The notes under the pieces: model-generated | Told to the model about the DNA's origin: nothing | Database searches by the model: none | Seen by the model: only the letters and a program-made list of their open reading frames with translations | Position numbers and translations under genes: made by a program | Source of the DNA: Ilumatobacteraceae bacterium | GTDB lineage: Bacteria; Actinomycetota; Acidimicrobiia; Acidimicrobiales; Ilumatobacteraceae | DNA: 28,343 nucleotides | Assembly (NCBI GenBank): GCA_025463305.1 | Contig: JAOBWK010000050.1 | Span: 1-28,343, forward strand | Direction: 5' to 3' | In this document: positions 16,460 through 26,703 of the stretch, one piece after another | Position numbering within the stretch: position 1 is the first letter of the stretch | Layout of the letters: each line of letters begins with the position of its first letter

Positions 16460-16506
16460 GCGCTGCTCCCACGGCATCCGGTGACGGCCGACGGGACCTC
16501 GGTCCT

Positions 16507-16512
16507 TATCAT
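16507..16512 (+). promoter_or_regulatory. -10 box, leaderless type (crotonase operon)
   Basis: TATCAT ends 6 nt before the ATG at 16519. No Shine-Dalgarno is present. Confidence 0.5.
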
Positions 16513-16518
16513 CGCCGC

Positions 16519-17292
16519 ATGGCAGGTACGGTCACGCTCGACATCGACGGGGCGGTCGCGACGATCACCAACGTCAACCCCGACAAGCACAACGCGTTCG
16601 ACGACGAGATGGACGCGCAGTTCTTCGGGATCCTCGCCTCGATCCCGGCGAGCGTGCGCGTCATCATCTGGCGCGGCGAGGGCAAGTCGTTCTCCTCCGG
16701 GCGCGATGTCGGCTCGATCGGCACCAACAAGACCGAGCTGACCCACCACCAGCTGATGAGCCGTGGTCATCGCGGCATCCAGCAGCTGTGGCAGATGGAC
16801 CAGCCGGTGATCGTCGCCTGCAAGGGCTGGGTGATGGGCGGCTCGTTCCAGCGCGCGCTGCTGGCCGACATCCGGATCGCCGCCGAGGGCACGCGCTTCC
16901 GCCTCCCGGAGACCACCCACGGCGTCATCCCCGACACCGGTGGCATCGCCGTGCTGCAGCAGATCTGCGGGCCCGGCGTGGTCAGCGACATGGTGCTGAC
17001 GGGTCGGATCATGTCGGCCGAAGAGGCCCTGCACCACGGCGTCGTCAGCCGCATCGTGCCGGCCGACGAGCTCGACGCGACCGCCCGCGAGATGGCCGAG
17101 CAGATCGCCGCTGCACCGGCCGTGGCGATCAAGCTGTCGCGGATGATCATCAGCCACCTGTCCCGCCCGGCCATCCGGGCGTCGATGGACGACGAGCTGA
17201 TCTACCAGACGTACCTCAGCCGATCGGACGACACGATCGAGTTCCGCGCCGCTCGCGCCGAGGGTCGTCCCGGCAACTACACGGGGAGCTGA
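16519..17292 (+). CDS. Crotonase-family enzyme, probable enoyl-CoA isomerase
   Basis: A 257-residue enoyl-CoA hydratase/isomerase superfamily protein. The oxyanion-hole segments (SFSSGRDVG near 58-66; VMGGS 105-109) and LPETTHGVIPDTGG (129-142) are clear. Of the two glutamates used by hydratases (rat Glu144 and Glu164), the first aligns with Gln111 and only the second is kept (Glu131). Family knowledge: enoyl-CoA isomerases work with the Glu164-equivalent alone, so isomerase rather than hydratase activity is inferred. It is coupled to the next gene by a single-base gap, and that neighbour's active site supports a role in unsaturated fatty-acid oxidation. Another crotonase reaction remains possible. 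Confidence 0.85.
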   Translation: MAGTVTLDIDGAVATITNVNPDKHNAFDDEMDAQFFGILASIPASVRVIIWRGEGKSFSSGRDVGSIGTNKTELTHHQLMSRGHRGIQQLWQMDQPVIVACKGWVMGGSFQRALLADIRIAAEGTRFRLPETTHGVIPDTGGIAVLQQICGPGVVSDMVLTGRIMSAEEALHHGVVSRIVPADELDATAREMAEQIAAAPAVAIKLSRMIISHLSRPAIRASMDDELIYQTYLSRSDDTIEFRAARAEGRPGNYTGS

Positions 17293-17293
17293 C

Positions 17294-18196
17294 ATGCCAG
17301 CCATCGACAACCACGGCACCGAACTGCCGGGCCTGCCCGCCGCACCGGCCACCGGTGCCTCGGCGCTGCCGGCCGGCACCTACGACGGCGTCGACGTGTT
17401 CGTCACCGGCGCCGGCACGGGTCTCGGCAAGGCGATCGCCGCCGAGTTCGCCCGCCTCGGCGCGGGCCTCGTCATCGCCTCGCGCAAGCCCGAGCACCTC
17501 GAGGCGGGCGCCGACGCGATGGCCGCGCTCGGGGCGCGCTGCATCACCGTCGAGTGCGACATCCGCGATCCAGCCCAGATCGCCGCCGCGTTCGACACCG
17601 CCGCCGCCGCGGGCTTCACACCGTCGGTGCTCGTCAACAACGCCGCGGCCAACTTCCCGGTGCCGGCCGAGGACATGTCGCCGAACGCCTGGCGCACCGT
17701 CATCGACATCACGCTGAACGGCACGTACTTCTGCAGCCGCGAGTTCGGGCGCCGGCACATCGCCGCCGGCACGCCCGCGTCGATCATCAACATCGGCGCG
17801 ACGTACGCGTGGACGGGCGGCCCGGGCTTCGCCCACTCGGCCGCTGCGAAGGCCGGCATCGTCAACCTCACCGAGAGCCTCGCCGTCGAGTGGGGCCCCT
17901 ACGGGATCCAGGTCAACTGCCTCGTGCCGGGCCTGATGCCGCACGACGACATGACGGCCGACATCAAGGGCAACCTCGCCCGCACGAACGACAAGGACAT
18001 CTGCCAGCCGGCGCTGCGGGTCGGCGCACCGCGCGAGCTCGGCTGGGCGGCCACGTTCCTCGCCTCGCCGTACGCCCGCTTCATCAGTGGCCACACCCTG
18101 GTCGTCGACGGTGCGAACTGGCAGCGTCGCTCGCTGACGAACCCGCCCGTGGTGACGATCCGCGACCAGATGGCCAAGCCACCCTTCACCCTCTGA
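17294..18196 (+). CDS. SDR oxidoreductase, 2,4-dienoyl-CoA reductase type
   Basis: A 300-residue Rossmann-fold short-chain dehydrogenase: TGAGTGLG (38-45) binds the nucleotide, NNAA is at 116-119, and VDGANW is near the C-terminal end. The usual YxxxK is replaced by SxxxK (Ser183, Lys187), with Tyr172 eleven residues before the Ser and Asn143 in TLNGT. This pattern matches mammalian 2,4-dienoyl-CoA reductase (Tyr199, Ser210, Lys214, NG motif), which reduces 2,4-dienoyl-CoA to the 3-enoyl-CoA. Residues 1-30 are an extra N-terminal stretch. GGGGAG before the ATG and the 1-nt gap after the crotonase stop show translational coupling. Confidence 0.88.
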   Translation: MPAIDNHGTELPGLPAAPATGASALPAGTYDGVDVFVTGAGTGLGKAIAAEFARLGAGLVIASRKPEHLEAGADAMAALGARCITVECDIRDPAQIAAAFDTAAAAGFTPSVLVNNAAANFPVPAEDMSPNAWRTVIDITLNGTYFCSREFGRRHIAAGTPASIINIGATYAWTGGPGFAHSAAAKAGIVNLTESLAVEWGPYGIQVNCLVPGLMPHDDMTADIKGNLARTNDKDICQPALRVGAPRELGWAATFLASPYARFISGHTLVVDGANWQRRSLTNPPVVTIRDQMAKPPFTL

Positions 18197-18220
18197 TCTG
18201 GCCTGGGGTCATCCGCAGAA

Positions 18221-18241
18221 CTTGAGTCGAGATGACTCAAG
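18221..18241 (+). promoter_or_regulatory. HAIR element (HspR operator)
   Basis: CTTGAGT-N7-ACTCAAG, a perfect dyad identical to the published HspR-associated inverted repeat consensus. It lies upstream of dnaK, and HspR is encoded at the end of the same operon, so repression with feedback is expected. Confidence 0.93.
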
Positions 18242-18258
18242 TTTTCTGCCACGTGAGG

Positions 18259-18285
18259 TTGGCGGCGGCGTGGGCTGGGGATAAT
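18259..18285 (+). promoter_or_regulatory. Putative dnaK promoter
   Basis: GATAAT (18280-18285) is a good -10 box; TTGGCG (18259-18264) is a possible -35 with a short 15-bp spacer. It lies just downstream of the HAIR and about 78 nt before the dnaK ATG. Confidence 0.4.
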
Positions 18286-18363
18286 CTTGCAGCACGTCCG
18301 CTCAGCATCGCTGGGCGATCTGTTCCCCCATCCCTCTCACGAACACACAACGGAGCATCCACC

Positions 18364-20199
<1,836 letters not shown>

Positions 20200-20206
20200 T
20201 CTCGTC

Positions 20207-20776
20207 GTGACCGACCACAGCCACGGCGAGGGTGCCGATCACAACGCCACCGAGTTCGAGGAGTTCGTGCAGGAGCACGAGCTCTCCGACCTCGATGCAG
20301 ACACGGTCGATGCCGAGCTCGTCACCGATGAGCCCGAGCCGGCTCCCGAATCAGAGGTCGATGTGCTGACTCGCGAGGTCCTGCAGTTCAAGGACACCGC
20401 GCTGCGCCTGCAGGCCGACTTCGAGAACTACCGCAAGCGCGTCACGGCCCAGCAGGCCGACGAGATCGATCGTGCCGCCGGCAAGATCGTCGAGTCGCTG
20501 CTGCCCGTGCTCGACGCGTGCGAGGCCGCGTTCGCGCACGGCGTCGACGGCGTCGAGCCGATCTGGTCGCAGCTGATGGGCGTCCTGCAGAAGCAGGGCC
20601 TCGAGGCACTCGACCTCACCGACCAACCGTTCGATCCCGCGCTCGCCGACGCCGTCGTGCACGAGGCCGGCGACGGCCACGCCGACGGCGGCCCCGTCGT
20701 CAGCGACGTGCTGCGCACCGGCTACCGCTGGAAGGGCAAGACCCTGCGACCAGCGATGGTGAAAGTCAGGGGCTGA
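20207..20776 (+). CDS. grpE: Nucleotide exchange factor GrpE
   Basis: A 189-residue partner that releases ADP from DnaK. It has an acidic, disordered N-terminus (about 1-55), a long dimerising helix through FENYRKRVTAQQADEID, then the beta domain ending in GYRWKGKTLRPAMVKV, all typical. It starts with GTG 7 nt after the dnaK stop and is separated from dnaJ by 2 nt, so it is translated as part of the operon. Confidence 0.95.
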   Translation: MTDHSHGEGADHNATEFEEFVQEHELSDLDADTVDAELVTDEPEPAPESEVDVLTREVLQFKDTALRLQADFENYRKRVTAQQADEIDRAAGKIVESLLPVLDACEAAFAHGVDGVEPIWSQLMGVLQKQGLEALDLTDQPFDPALADAVVHEAGDGHADGGPVVSDVLRTGYRWKGKTLRPAMVKVRG

Positions 20777-20778
20777 CC

Positions 20779-21975
20779 ATGGCCGCGCAGCGCGATTGGT
20801 ATGAGAAGGACTTCTACAAGGTGCTCGGCGTCAGCGAGACGGCGAGCCCGAAGGAGATCACCAAGGCCTACCGCAAGCTCGCGCGCGAGAACCATCCCGA
20901 CACCAACCCCGGCAACACCGCCGCCGAGAACCGTTTCAAGGACGCGTCGGCTGCCTACGACGTGGTCGGCGACGAGGTCAAGCGCAAGGAGTACGACGAG
21001 GTCCGCAAGCAGGGCCCGATGGGTCCGTTCGGCGGTGGTGGCGGCTTCGGCTCGCCGGCCGGTGGGCAGCAGCCCGGCGGCTTCAACTTCAACGTCGGGG
21101 CCGATGGTCTCGGCGACCTCCTCGGCGGGATGTTCAACCGCGGCCAGCGTGGCCGCGGCGCGTCCGCCGGTGGCGGCCCGCAGCGCGGCGCCGATCTCGA
21201 GGCCAGCCTCACATTGGACTTCATCGACGCGATCCAGGGCATCACCACCACGCTGTACCTCACCAGCGACGCGCAGTGCAGCACGTGCAACGGGTCCGGC
21301 GCCAAGCCGGGCACCACGCCGAAGACGTGCTCGATCTGTGGCGGTCGAGGGGTCATCGACGACAACCAGGGCTTCTTCTCGTTCAGCTCCCCGTGCCGCA
21401 ACTGCCAAGGTCGCGGCGTGGTCATCGAGACCGCGTGCCCGACGTGCCACGGCAGCGGTGTCGAGAAGCGGGCTCGCGAGGTCAAGGTGCGCCTGCCCGC
21501 CGGCGTCGCCAACGGCCAGAAGATCCGGCTCAAGGGCCGCGGTTCGCCGGGGCGCAACGGCGGTCCGGCCGGCGACCTGCTCGTCGAGTGCCACGTCACC
21601 CCGCACGAGCTGTTCGCTCGCGACGCCGAGAACCTCACGGTCCGCGTCCCGATCTCGTTCGACGAGGCGGTGCTCGGTGGCGACATCCAGGTGCCCACGC
21701 TCGGCGGCCAGCCCGTCCGGCTGCGGCTCAAGGCCGGCACCCAGTCCGGCACCCGGCACCGGGTGAAGGGCAAGGGCATCGAGACGGCCAAGCACCACGG
21801 CGACCTCATCGTCACGGTCGACGTGCAGGTGCCCACCAAGCTCAACCACGAGCAGCGCGCAGCGGTCGAGGCCTTCGCGGCAGCGACTACGGTGAGTCCG
21901 CGAGCCCATCTGGGCGAGCACCTCGCCGACGCGCACGCACCAGGTGACGACACCAGATCGGAGGCCGAAGCATGA
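20779..21975 (+). CDS. dnaJ: Chaperone DnaJ (Hsp40)
   Basis: A 398-residue type-I DnaJ. The J-domain (about 8-75) has the HPD motif at 39-41, needed to stimulate DnaK. A Gly-rich region (about 80-135) follows, then four CxxCxGxG zinc motifs (CSTCNGSG from 167, CSICGGRG, CRNCQGRG, CPTCHGSG from 220), then the two C-terminal substrate-binding domains. The extra N-terminal WYEKDFY is common in the actinobacterial DnaJ1 that sits beside hspR. The stop overlaps the hspR ATG (ATGA). Confidence 0.96.
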   Translation: MAAQRDWYEKDFYKVLGVSETASPKEITKAYRKLARENHPDTNPGNTAAENRFKDASAAYDVVGDEVKRKEYDEVRKQGPMGPFGGGGGFGSPAGGQQPGGFNFNVGADGLGDLLGGMFNRGQRGRGASAGGGPQRGADLEASLTLDFIDAIQGITTTLYLTSDAQCSTCNGSGAKPGTTPKTCSICGGRGVIDDNQGFFSFSSPCRNCQGRGVVIETACPTCHGSGVEKRAREVKVRLPAGVANGQKIRLKGRGSPGRNGGPAGDLLVECHVTPHELFARDAENLTVRVPISFDEAVLGGDIQVPTLGGQPVRLRLKAGTQSGTRHRVKGKGIETAKHHGDLIVTVDVQVPTKLNHEQRAAVEAFAAATTVSPRAHLGEHLADAHAPGDDTRSEAEA

Positions 21976-22364
21976 CCGCACGCAGCAGATCCCACGCCGT
22001 GTACGTCATCTCCGTCGCCGCCGAACTGGCCGGCATGCATCCTCAGACGCTGCGCATCTACGAGCGCCGCGGGCTGGTCGCGCCGGCCCGTTCGCAGGGC
22101 GGCAACCGTCGCTACAGCGACGTCGACATCGATCGCCTGCGCCGCATCCAGGAGCTCGCCGGTGAGGGCATGAACCTCGAAGGCATCCGCCGGGTGATGG
22201 CGCTCGAGGCCGAGGTCGAGCACCTGCGCAGCGAGAACGCCGAGCTGCGCTCCATCGCCAGCACAGCGCTCGCCGAGGCCGAACGCCGCGCGCCACGCCG
22301 CGACCTCGTGCCCCTCCACCAGACGGTCGCGGTGTTCGGGCAGAGCAAGCCCTTCGGCAGCTGA
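21972..22364 (+). CDS. hspR: Heat-shock repressor HspR (MerR family)
   Basis: A 130-residue MerR-type regulator. The winged helix-turn-helix is near the N-terminus (VYVISVAAELAGMHPQTLRI then YERRGLVAPARSQGGNRRYS), followed by a dimerisation coiled coil (about 70-105). HspR represses the dnaK operon by binding HAIR elements, with DnaK as co-repressor; both the perfect HAIR and the partner genes are present here. Its ATG overlaps the dnaJ stop by 4 nt. Confidence 0.95.
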   Translation: MTARSRSHAVYVISVAAELAGMHPQTLRIYERRGLVAPARSQGGNRRYSDVDIDRLRRIQELAGEGMNLEGIRRVMALEAEVEHLRSENAELRSIASTALAEAERRAPRRDLVPLHQTVAVFGQSKPFGS

Positions 22365-22382
22365 TCCACTCACTGCACGCGC

Positions 22383-22405
22383 GATGTCGTCCAGCGGGCG
22401 ACATC
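22383..22405. terminator. Hairpin between hspR and the response regulator gene
   Basis: GATGTCG/CGACATC 7-bp stem with a 9-nt loop in which CC and GG may also pair. It lies in the 51-bp convergent gap and probably terminates both transcripts. No T-run is present. Confidence 0.45.
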
Positions 22406-22415
22406 ACGCGGTCGG

Positions 22416-23066
22416 TCAGGACCGCGGGTCGATGATGCCGCTGCGGAACGCGAACAGGATCGCGGCCGTGCGGTCGCGTGCGTCGAGCTTGGTGAAGATG
22501 CTGCCGATGTGGGACTTGACGGTGCGCTCCGCGAGGTAGAGCTGGGCGGCGATCTCGCCGTTGGTGGCGCCGACGGCCATCAGCCGCAGCACCTCCAGCT
22601 CGCGCGCCGAGAGCTGCACGTCGGCCGTCGCCACCGGACGGGTCTGGGTGCGCACCCGGGCGAGCACGCGTGGCGTGACCCGCGGATCGAGCCACGAACC
22701 GCCGCCGGCCGTGGCGCGGATCGCACGGATGAGGTCGTCGGCCGGTGTGTCCTTGAGCACGAACCCTGCCGCGCCGGCATCGATCGCTCCCCACAGCACG
22801 TCGTCGTCCTCGAACGTCGTCAGCACCAGCACGGGCGGCGCGGCGTCTCGCTCGGCGTTGAGACGCCGGGTGGCTTCGATGCCGTCGACACCTGGCATCC
22901 GCACGTCCATCATCACGACGTCGGGGCTGCACTCGTCCACGGCGCGGATCGCGGACTCGCCATCGGCCGCCTCACCGACCACCGTCAGGTCGGGCTCGCT
23001 CTCGACGATGAGCCGCAGCCCGGCGCGCACGAGCGCCTGATCGTCGGCGATCAGCAGGCGGATCAC
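22416..23066 (-). CDS. NarL/FixJ-family response regulator
   Basis: A 216-residue two-component regulator. The receiver domain has the acidic pair Asp8/Asp9, phospho-acceptor Asp54 ([10 protein letters not shown]) and Lys105 (FVLKDTP). The C-terminal LuxR-type HTH is clear ([20 protein letters not shown] through [19 protein letters not shown]). An ATG at 23093 exists in frame, but GTG 23066 overlaps the kinase stop as GTGA and starts directly at the canonical [10 protein letters not shown], so 23066 is chosen. It is co-transcribed with the kinase and likely regulates the divergent MmpL-type gene. Confidence 0.92.
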   Translation of the reverse strand: MIRLLIADDQALVRAGLRLIVESEPDLTVVGEAADGESAIRAVDECSPDVVMMDVRMPGVDGIEATRRLNAERDAAPPVLVLTTFEDDDVLWGAIDAGAAGFVLKDTPADDLIRAIRATAGGGSWLDPRVTPRVLARVRTQTRPVATADVQLSARELEVLRLMAVGATNGEIAAQLYLAERTVKSHIGSIFTKLDARDRTAAILFAFRSGIIDPRS

Positions 23067-24232
23067 GACGCGGACAGCTCGCTGCTCCGGCACGCGGGCC
23101 GGGGCAGGCTGGCGCGCACGATCCAGCGCCCGTCGTGCGGGCCGACCTGGATCGAGCCGGCGATCGCCGCGACCCGATCGGTCATGCCGGCCACGCCGAT
23201 GCCGACCCGGTCACTGGCGCTGCGCACCACGGCCGGCATCGCGTTCGACACGGTCGCGACGACGAGCCGTTCGTCGATGCGCACATCGACGTCCACCGTC
23301 TCGCCCGGCGCGTGTCGCGATGCGTTCGACAGCGACTCCTGGAGCAGGCGGACGACGGTGAGCCCGATGGAGGGCTCGAGCCGGGCGGGATCGCCGGTGA
23401 CGGTGGCGACGATCGGCATGCCCGACTGCCGGGCCTGGTCGAGCAGCGGTGCGACATCGGCCCCGCCCGGCAGCGGTGCGTCGCGCTGGCTCTCGTCGGC
23501 GGTCGACAGCAGGGTCACCACCGCGCGGATGGTCTCCAAGCTGTCACGGCTGACGGCCTCGGCACGTTCCAGCGCATCCGCGGCAGCGACCGGGTTGTTG
23601 GCCAGGTTGCGGCGCGCGCCCGAGATGTTGAGCAGCACGACGGTGAGGCTGTGGCCGACGATGTCGTGCACCTCGCGGGCGATCGACTTGCGCTCGTTTT
23701 CGATCGCGGCGAGGTCGAGGTCGTGGCGGGCGACGGCGAGCTCGTCGGTGAGCGTGCGCTGGCGGTGCAGCAAGAACCCGGCGAACCAGCTGAACAGGAG
23801 GCCGGTGATCCAGATCATGAACGCCCCGGCCTGATCGCCGTGGCGCACACTGAACACGATCGCAGCTGCGCCGAACCCGACGAGCGACGTCCACGTCGCC
23901 CAGCGCAGCCCCTGCGCCGCGGCCCACGTGACGGTGACGACGCCGAGGAAGATCGCCGCCTGGTCGAGGTAGTGGCCGGCGAGCACCGCCGTCGGCGCGA
24001 GCGTGATCGCGACCGTGAGCAGCGGGGGCAGCTCGACGCCACCGGACATCAGCACCCACGGCACCAGCGCCACCGCGAGCAGGACGATGATGCCGACCGA
24101 CGGCGCCTTCGATGCGAACGTCAGCAACGACACGGTGAGCGCCACGATCGGGAACACCAGCGACGGGGTGCTGAGCACGAGCTGGAAGCACTGCTCCGAC
24201 ATGCGCGGGCGCCGCGTCCGGCCGGTGGTCAT
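23063..24232 (-). CDS. Sensor histidine kinase (HisKA_3 type)
   Basis: A 389-residue membrane kinase. The N-terminal half has several hydrophobic segments (about 17-40, 45-63, 70-86, 92-106, 112-128, 136-155) with almost no extracellular domain. After a coiled linker comes the HisKA_3 box EVHDIVGHSL with phospho-acceptor His189. The ATPase domain has LLQESLSNASRHAPG (N-box, Asn303) and VGIGVAGMTDRV. The DxGxG box is replaced by VSNAMPA, a variant I believe is common in actinobacterial NarL-type kinases. TACCGT 6 nt before ATG 24232 supports this start over the upstream frame and the ATG at 24202. It signals to the overlapping response regulator. Confidence 0.92.
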   Translation of the reverse strand: MTTGRTRRPRMSEQCFQLVLSTPSLVFPIVALTVSLLTFASKAPSVGIIVLLAVALVPWVLMSGGVELPPLLTVAITLAPTAVLAGHYLDQAAIFLGVVTVTWAAAQGLRWATWTSLVGFGAAAIVFSVRHGDQAGAFMIWITGLLFSWFAGFLLHRQRTLTDELAVARHDLDLAAIENERKSIAREVHDIVGHSLTVVLLNISGARRNLANNPVAAADALERAEAVSRDSLETIRAVVTLLSTADESQRDAPLPGGADVAPLLDQARQSGMPIVATVTGDPARLEPSIGLTVVRLLQESLSNASRHAPGETVDVDVRIDERLVVATVSNAMPAVVRSASDRVGIGVAGMTDRVAAIAGSIQVGPHDGRWIVRASLPRPACRSSELSAS

Positions 24233-24238
24233 GCCTGC

Positions 24239-24244
24239 ACGGTA
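24239..24244 (-). promoter_or_regulatory. -10 box, leaderless type (kinase-regulator operon)
   Basis: TACCGT on the minus strand ends exactly 6 nt before the ATG at 24232. Confidence 0.5.
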
Positions 24245-24275
24245 GTGGCCGAGGTCGAGGCGGCGCATCGGCCCA

Positions 24276-24306
24276 CGGGACATCCCGGCGTCGTACCACG
24301 GTACGA
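24276..24306. promoter_or_regulatory. Two adjacent inverted repeats, candidate response-regulator operator
   Basis: TCGTACC-AC-GGTACGA at 24291-24306 is a perfect 7-2-7 dyad, the spacing of NarL-type sites. CGGGA-CA-TCCCG at 24276-24287 is a second dyad with 5-2-5 spacing. Both lie in the 217-bp region shared by the kinase operon and the MmpL-type gene. Confidence 0.5.
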
Positions 24307-24449
24307 GTCGGCGGTCTTGGGGACCGCCCGTCGGCCGCTGCCGAACCGCTCGCGGGCCGATGCCGCGCCGGGCCGGTCGGCAGACGATGGACGTGCGGCT
24401 CGGGGAGCTGCATCGCCCGGCCATCGGTCGTCCACGCAAGGGAGCGCTC

Positions 24450-26699
24450 ATGTTCTTCACCAACCTCGGCAGGTTCACGGTCCGGCGTCGCCGGCTCGTG
24501 CTGTCGTTCACCCTCCTGCTCGTGCTCGTCGCCGGTGCCGTCGGCTCCGGCGCGTTCGGCAAGTTGAAGGGCAGCGGGTTCAGCGATCCCGGTGCCGAGT
24601 CCACGAAGGCCACCGCCGTCCTCCACGATCAGTTCCACACCGGTGACCCCAACCTCGTCGTGCTGGTCCACGCCCGGGCCGGCTCGACGGTCGACGATCC
24701 GGCCGTGGTGGCGGCGGCGAACGCGCTCACGTCGCAGTTGACGGCACACGCCGACGTCGCCCAGATCGTGTCGTACTGGTCGCTCGGCGACAGCCCGCAG
24801 ATGCGCTCGATCGACAGCTCGAAGGCGATCATCGTGGCCCGGCTCACCGGCACCGACGACCACATCAGCGACTCCTTCGACGACATCGCCAAGGAGCTGC
24901 GCACGGTCGACAGGCCGGCGAGCGCGGTGACCGTGCAGCTCGGTGGTTACGCCGCGGTCTCGGCGGACCTGAGCACGCAGATCGGTGCCGACCTCGGCAA
25001 GGCCGAGACGCTGTCGGTGCCGGTCACCCTGATCCTGCTGATCCTCGTGTTCGGCGGGCTGATCGCCGCGGGGATGCCGCTGCTGGTCGCGCTGATCTCG
25101 GTGGTCGGCACGCTGTTCAGCCTGTTCGTCATCGGCTCGATCACCGACGTGTCGATCTACTCGATCAACCTCACGACCGCGCTCGGCCTCGGCCTGGCGA
25201 TCGACTACAGCCTGTTCATCGTCAACCGCTTCCGCGAGGAGCTCGGCGGCGGGCTCACCCCGCACGACGCCGTCGTCCGAACCGTCGAGACGGCGGGGCG
25301 CACGGTGGCGTTCTCGTCGTTCGTCGTCGCCGCGTCGCTGTCGGCACTGCTGGTGTTCCCGCTGTTCTTCCTGCGCTCGTTCGCCTACGCCGGCATCTCC
25401 GTGGTGATCATCGCGGCCATCGGCGCGACGGTGGCGCTGCCCGCGCTGCTCGCCGTCGTCGGGGTGCGGGTCAACAGCTTGAGCCTGCGCCGGCGCAAGC
25501 GCACGCCCGACCCCGATCGCGGGTTCTGGCACCGCCTCGCCCATGGGGTGATGCGCCGCCCGGTCTTCGTCGCACTCGGCACGGTGGCCTTCCTGCTCGT
25601 GCTCGGCGCGCCGTTCCTGAAGGTGAACTTCGGGTTGTCGACGGTGACCGCACTGCCGAAGTCGGCCGAATCGCGACAGGTCAGCGAACAGCTCACCGAC
25701 GACTTCGCCACCAACTCCGGCGAGACGTTCGCGATCGTCGCCCCCACGGCCGACGCCACGAACACCTCGGCGATCGGCACCTACGCGGCCGAGGTGTCGG
25801 CGGTGCACGGCGTTGCGCAGGTCGACACGCTCACGGGCACCTACCGCAACGGTGCACTCGCCGCGCCGCCGACGGATCGCAGCGCAGCGTTCGCCTCGGG
25901 CAGCACGGGTGTGTACTTCTCCGTCACGCCGTCCGTCGCCCAGCGATCCGCCGCCGGCGAGACGTTGGTGCACACGATCCGTCATCTCGATGCTCCGTTC
26001 CACACCGGCGTCGAGGGCTCGGCGGCACAGCTGATCGACACCAAGGCGGCGATCATGAGCCGCCTGCCGATCGCGCTCGGCCTCATCGCGCTGATCACGT
26101 TCGTGCTGCTGTTCCTCGTGTTCGGCAGCGTGCTGGTGCCGATCAAGGCGATCGTGCTCAACCTGCTCTCGCTGACCGCCACGTTCGGGGCGATGGTGTG
26201 GATCTTCCAACAGGGTCACGGCCAGGCACTGCTCGGCTTCACGTCCGACGGCACGCTCGACGTGTCGATGCCGATCCTCATGTTCTGCATCGCCTTCGGG
26301 CTCTCGATGGACTACGAGGTGTTCCTGCTCTCGCGGATCAAGGAGGACTACGACCGCACCGGCGACAACACCCATGCGGTTGCGACGGGGCTGGAGCAGA
26401 CCGGCCGCATCGTCACCGCTGCCGCTGCGCTGCTGGCGGTCACGTTCCTGGCGTTCGGGCTCAGCGGCGTGACGTTCATCAAGATGTTCGGCCTCGGCCT
26501 GGCGCTCGCGGTCGTGATGGACGCGACGATCATCCGCGGCCTGCTCGTGCCGGCGTTCATGCGCCTCGCCGGTGACGCCAACTGGTGGGCGCCGGCCTGG
26601 ATGCGGCGGATCCACGATCGGTTCGGCATCAGCGAGGGCGGCTCGCACCATCACGGGGTCGACGGCGTCGAGCCCGTGCGCGAGCTCGTCGACGCCTGA
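24450..26699 (+). CDS. MmpL/RND-family membrane transporter
   Basis: A 749-residue protein with the MMPL layout: one N-terminal membrane segment, a large periplasmic loop, five segments, then the same again. The proton-relay Asp-Tyr pairs are present in both halves (LGLAIDYSLFIVNRFREEL, Asp252-Tyr253; FGLSMDYEVFLLSRIKEDY, Asp621-Tyr622), so it should be an active proton-driven exporter of lipids or drugs; the substrate is unknown. The ATG at 24450 follows AAGGGAG. It is divergent from the NarL-type kinase operon and probably controlled by it. It ends 4 bp from the converging SWIM gene. Confidence 0.92.
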   Translation: MFFTNLGRFTVRRRRLVLSFTLLLVLVAGAVGSGAFGKLKGSGFSDPGAESTKATAVLHDQFHTGDPNLVVLVHARAGSTVDDPAVVAAANALTSQLTAHADVAQIVSYWSLGDSPQMRSIDSSKAIIVARLTGTDDHISDSFDDIAKELRTVDRPASAVTVQLGGYAAVSADLSTQIGADLGKAETLSVPVTLILLILVFGGLIAAGMPLLVALISVVGTLFSLFVIGSITDVSIYSINLTTALGLGLAIDYSLFIVNRFREELGGGLTPHDAVVRTVETAGRTVAFSSFVVAASLSALLVFPLFFLRSFAYAGISVVIIAAIGATVALPALLAVVGVRVNSLSLRRRKRTPDPDRGFWHRLAHGVMRRPVFVALGTVAFLLVLGAPFLKVNFGLSTVTALPKSAESRQVSEQLTDDFATNSGETFAIVAPTADATNTSAIGTYAAEVSAVHGVAQVDTLTGTYRNGALAAPPTDRSAAFASGSTGVYFSVTPSVAQRSAAGETLVHTIRHLDAPFHTGVEGSAAQLIDTKAAIMSRLPIALGLIALITFVLLFLVFGSVLVPIKAIVLNLLSLTATFGAMVWIFQQGHGQALLGFTSDGTLDVSMPILMFCIAFGLSMDYEVFLLSRIKEDYDRTGDNTHAVATGLEQTGRIVTAAAALLAVTFLAFGLSGVTFIKMFGLGLALAVVMDATIIRGLLVPAFMRLAGDANWWAPAWMRRIHDRFGISEGGSHHHGVDGVEPVRELVDA

Positions 26700-26703
26700 C
26701 CGC

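Noticed and set aside
18197..18363. CIRCE element (HrcA operator) before dnaK
   Set aside because: No TTAGCACTC-N9-GAGTGCTAA is present; the dyad is a HAIR element.
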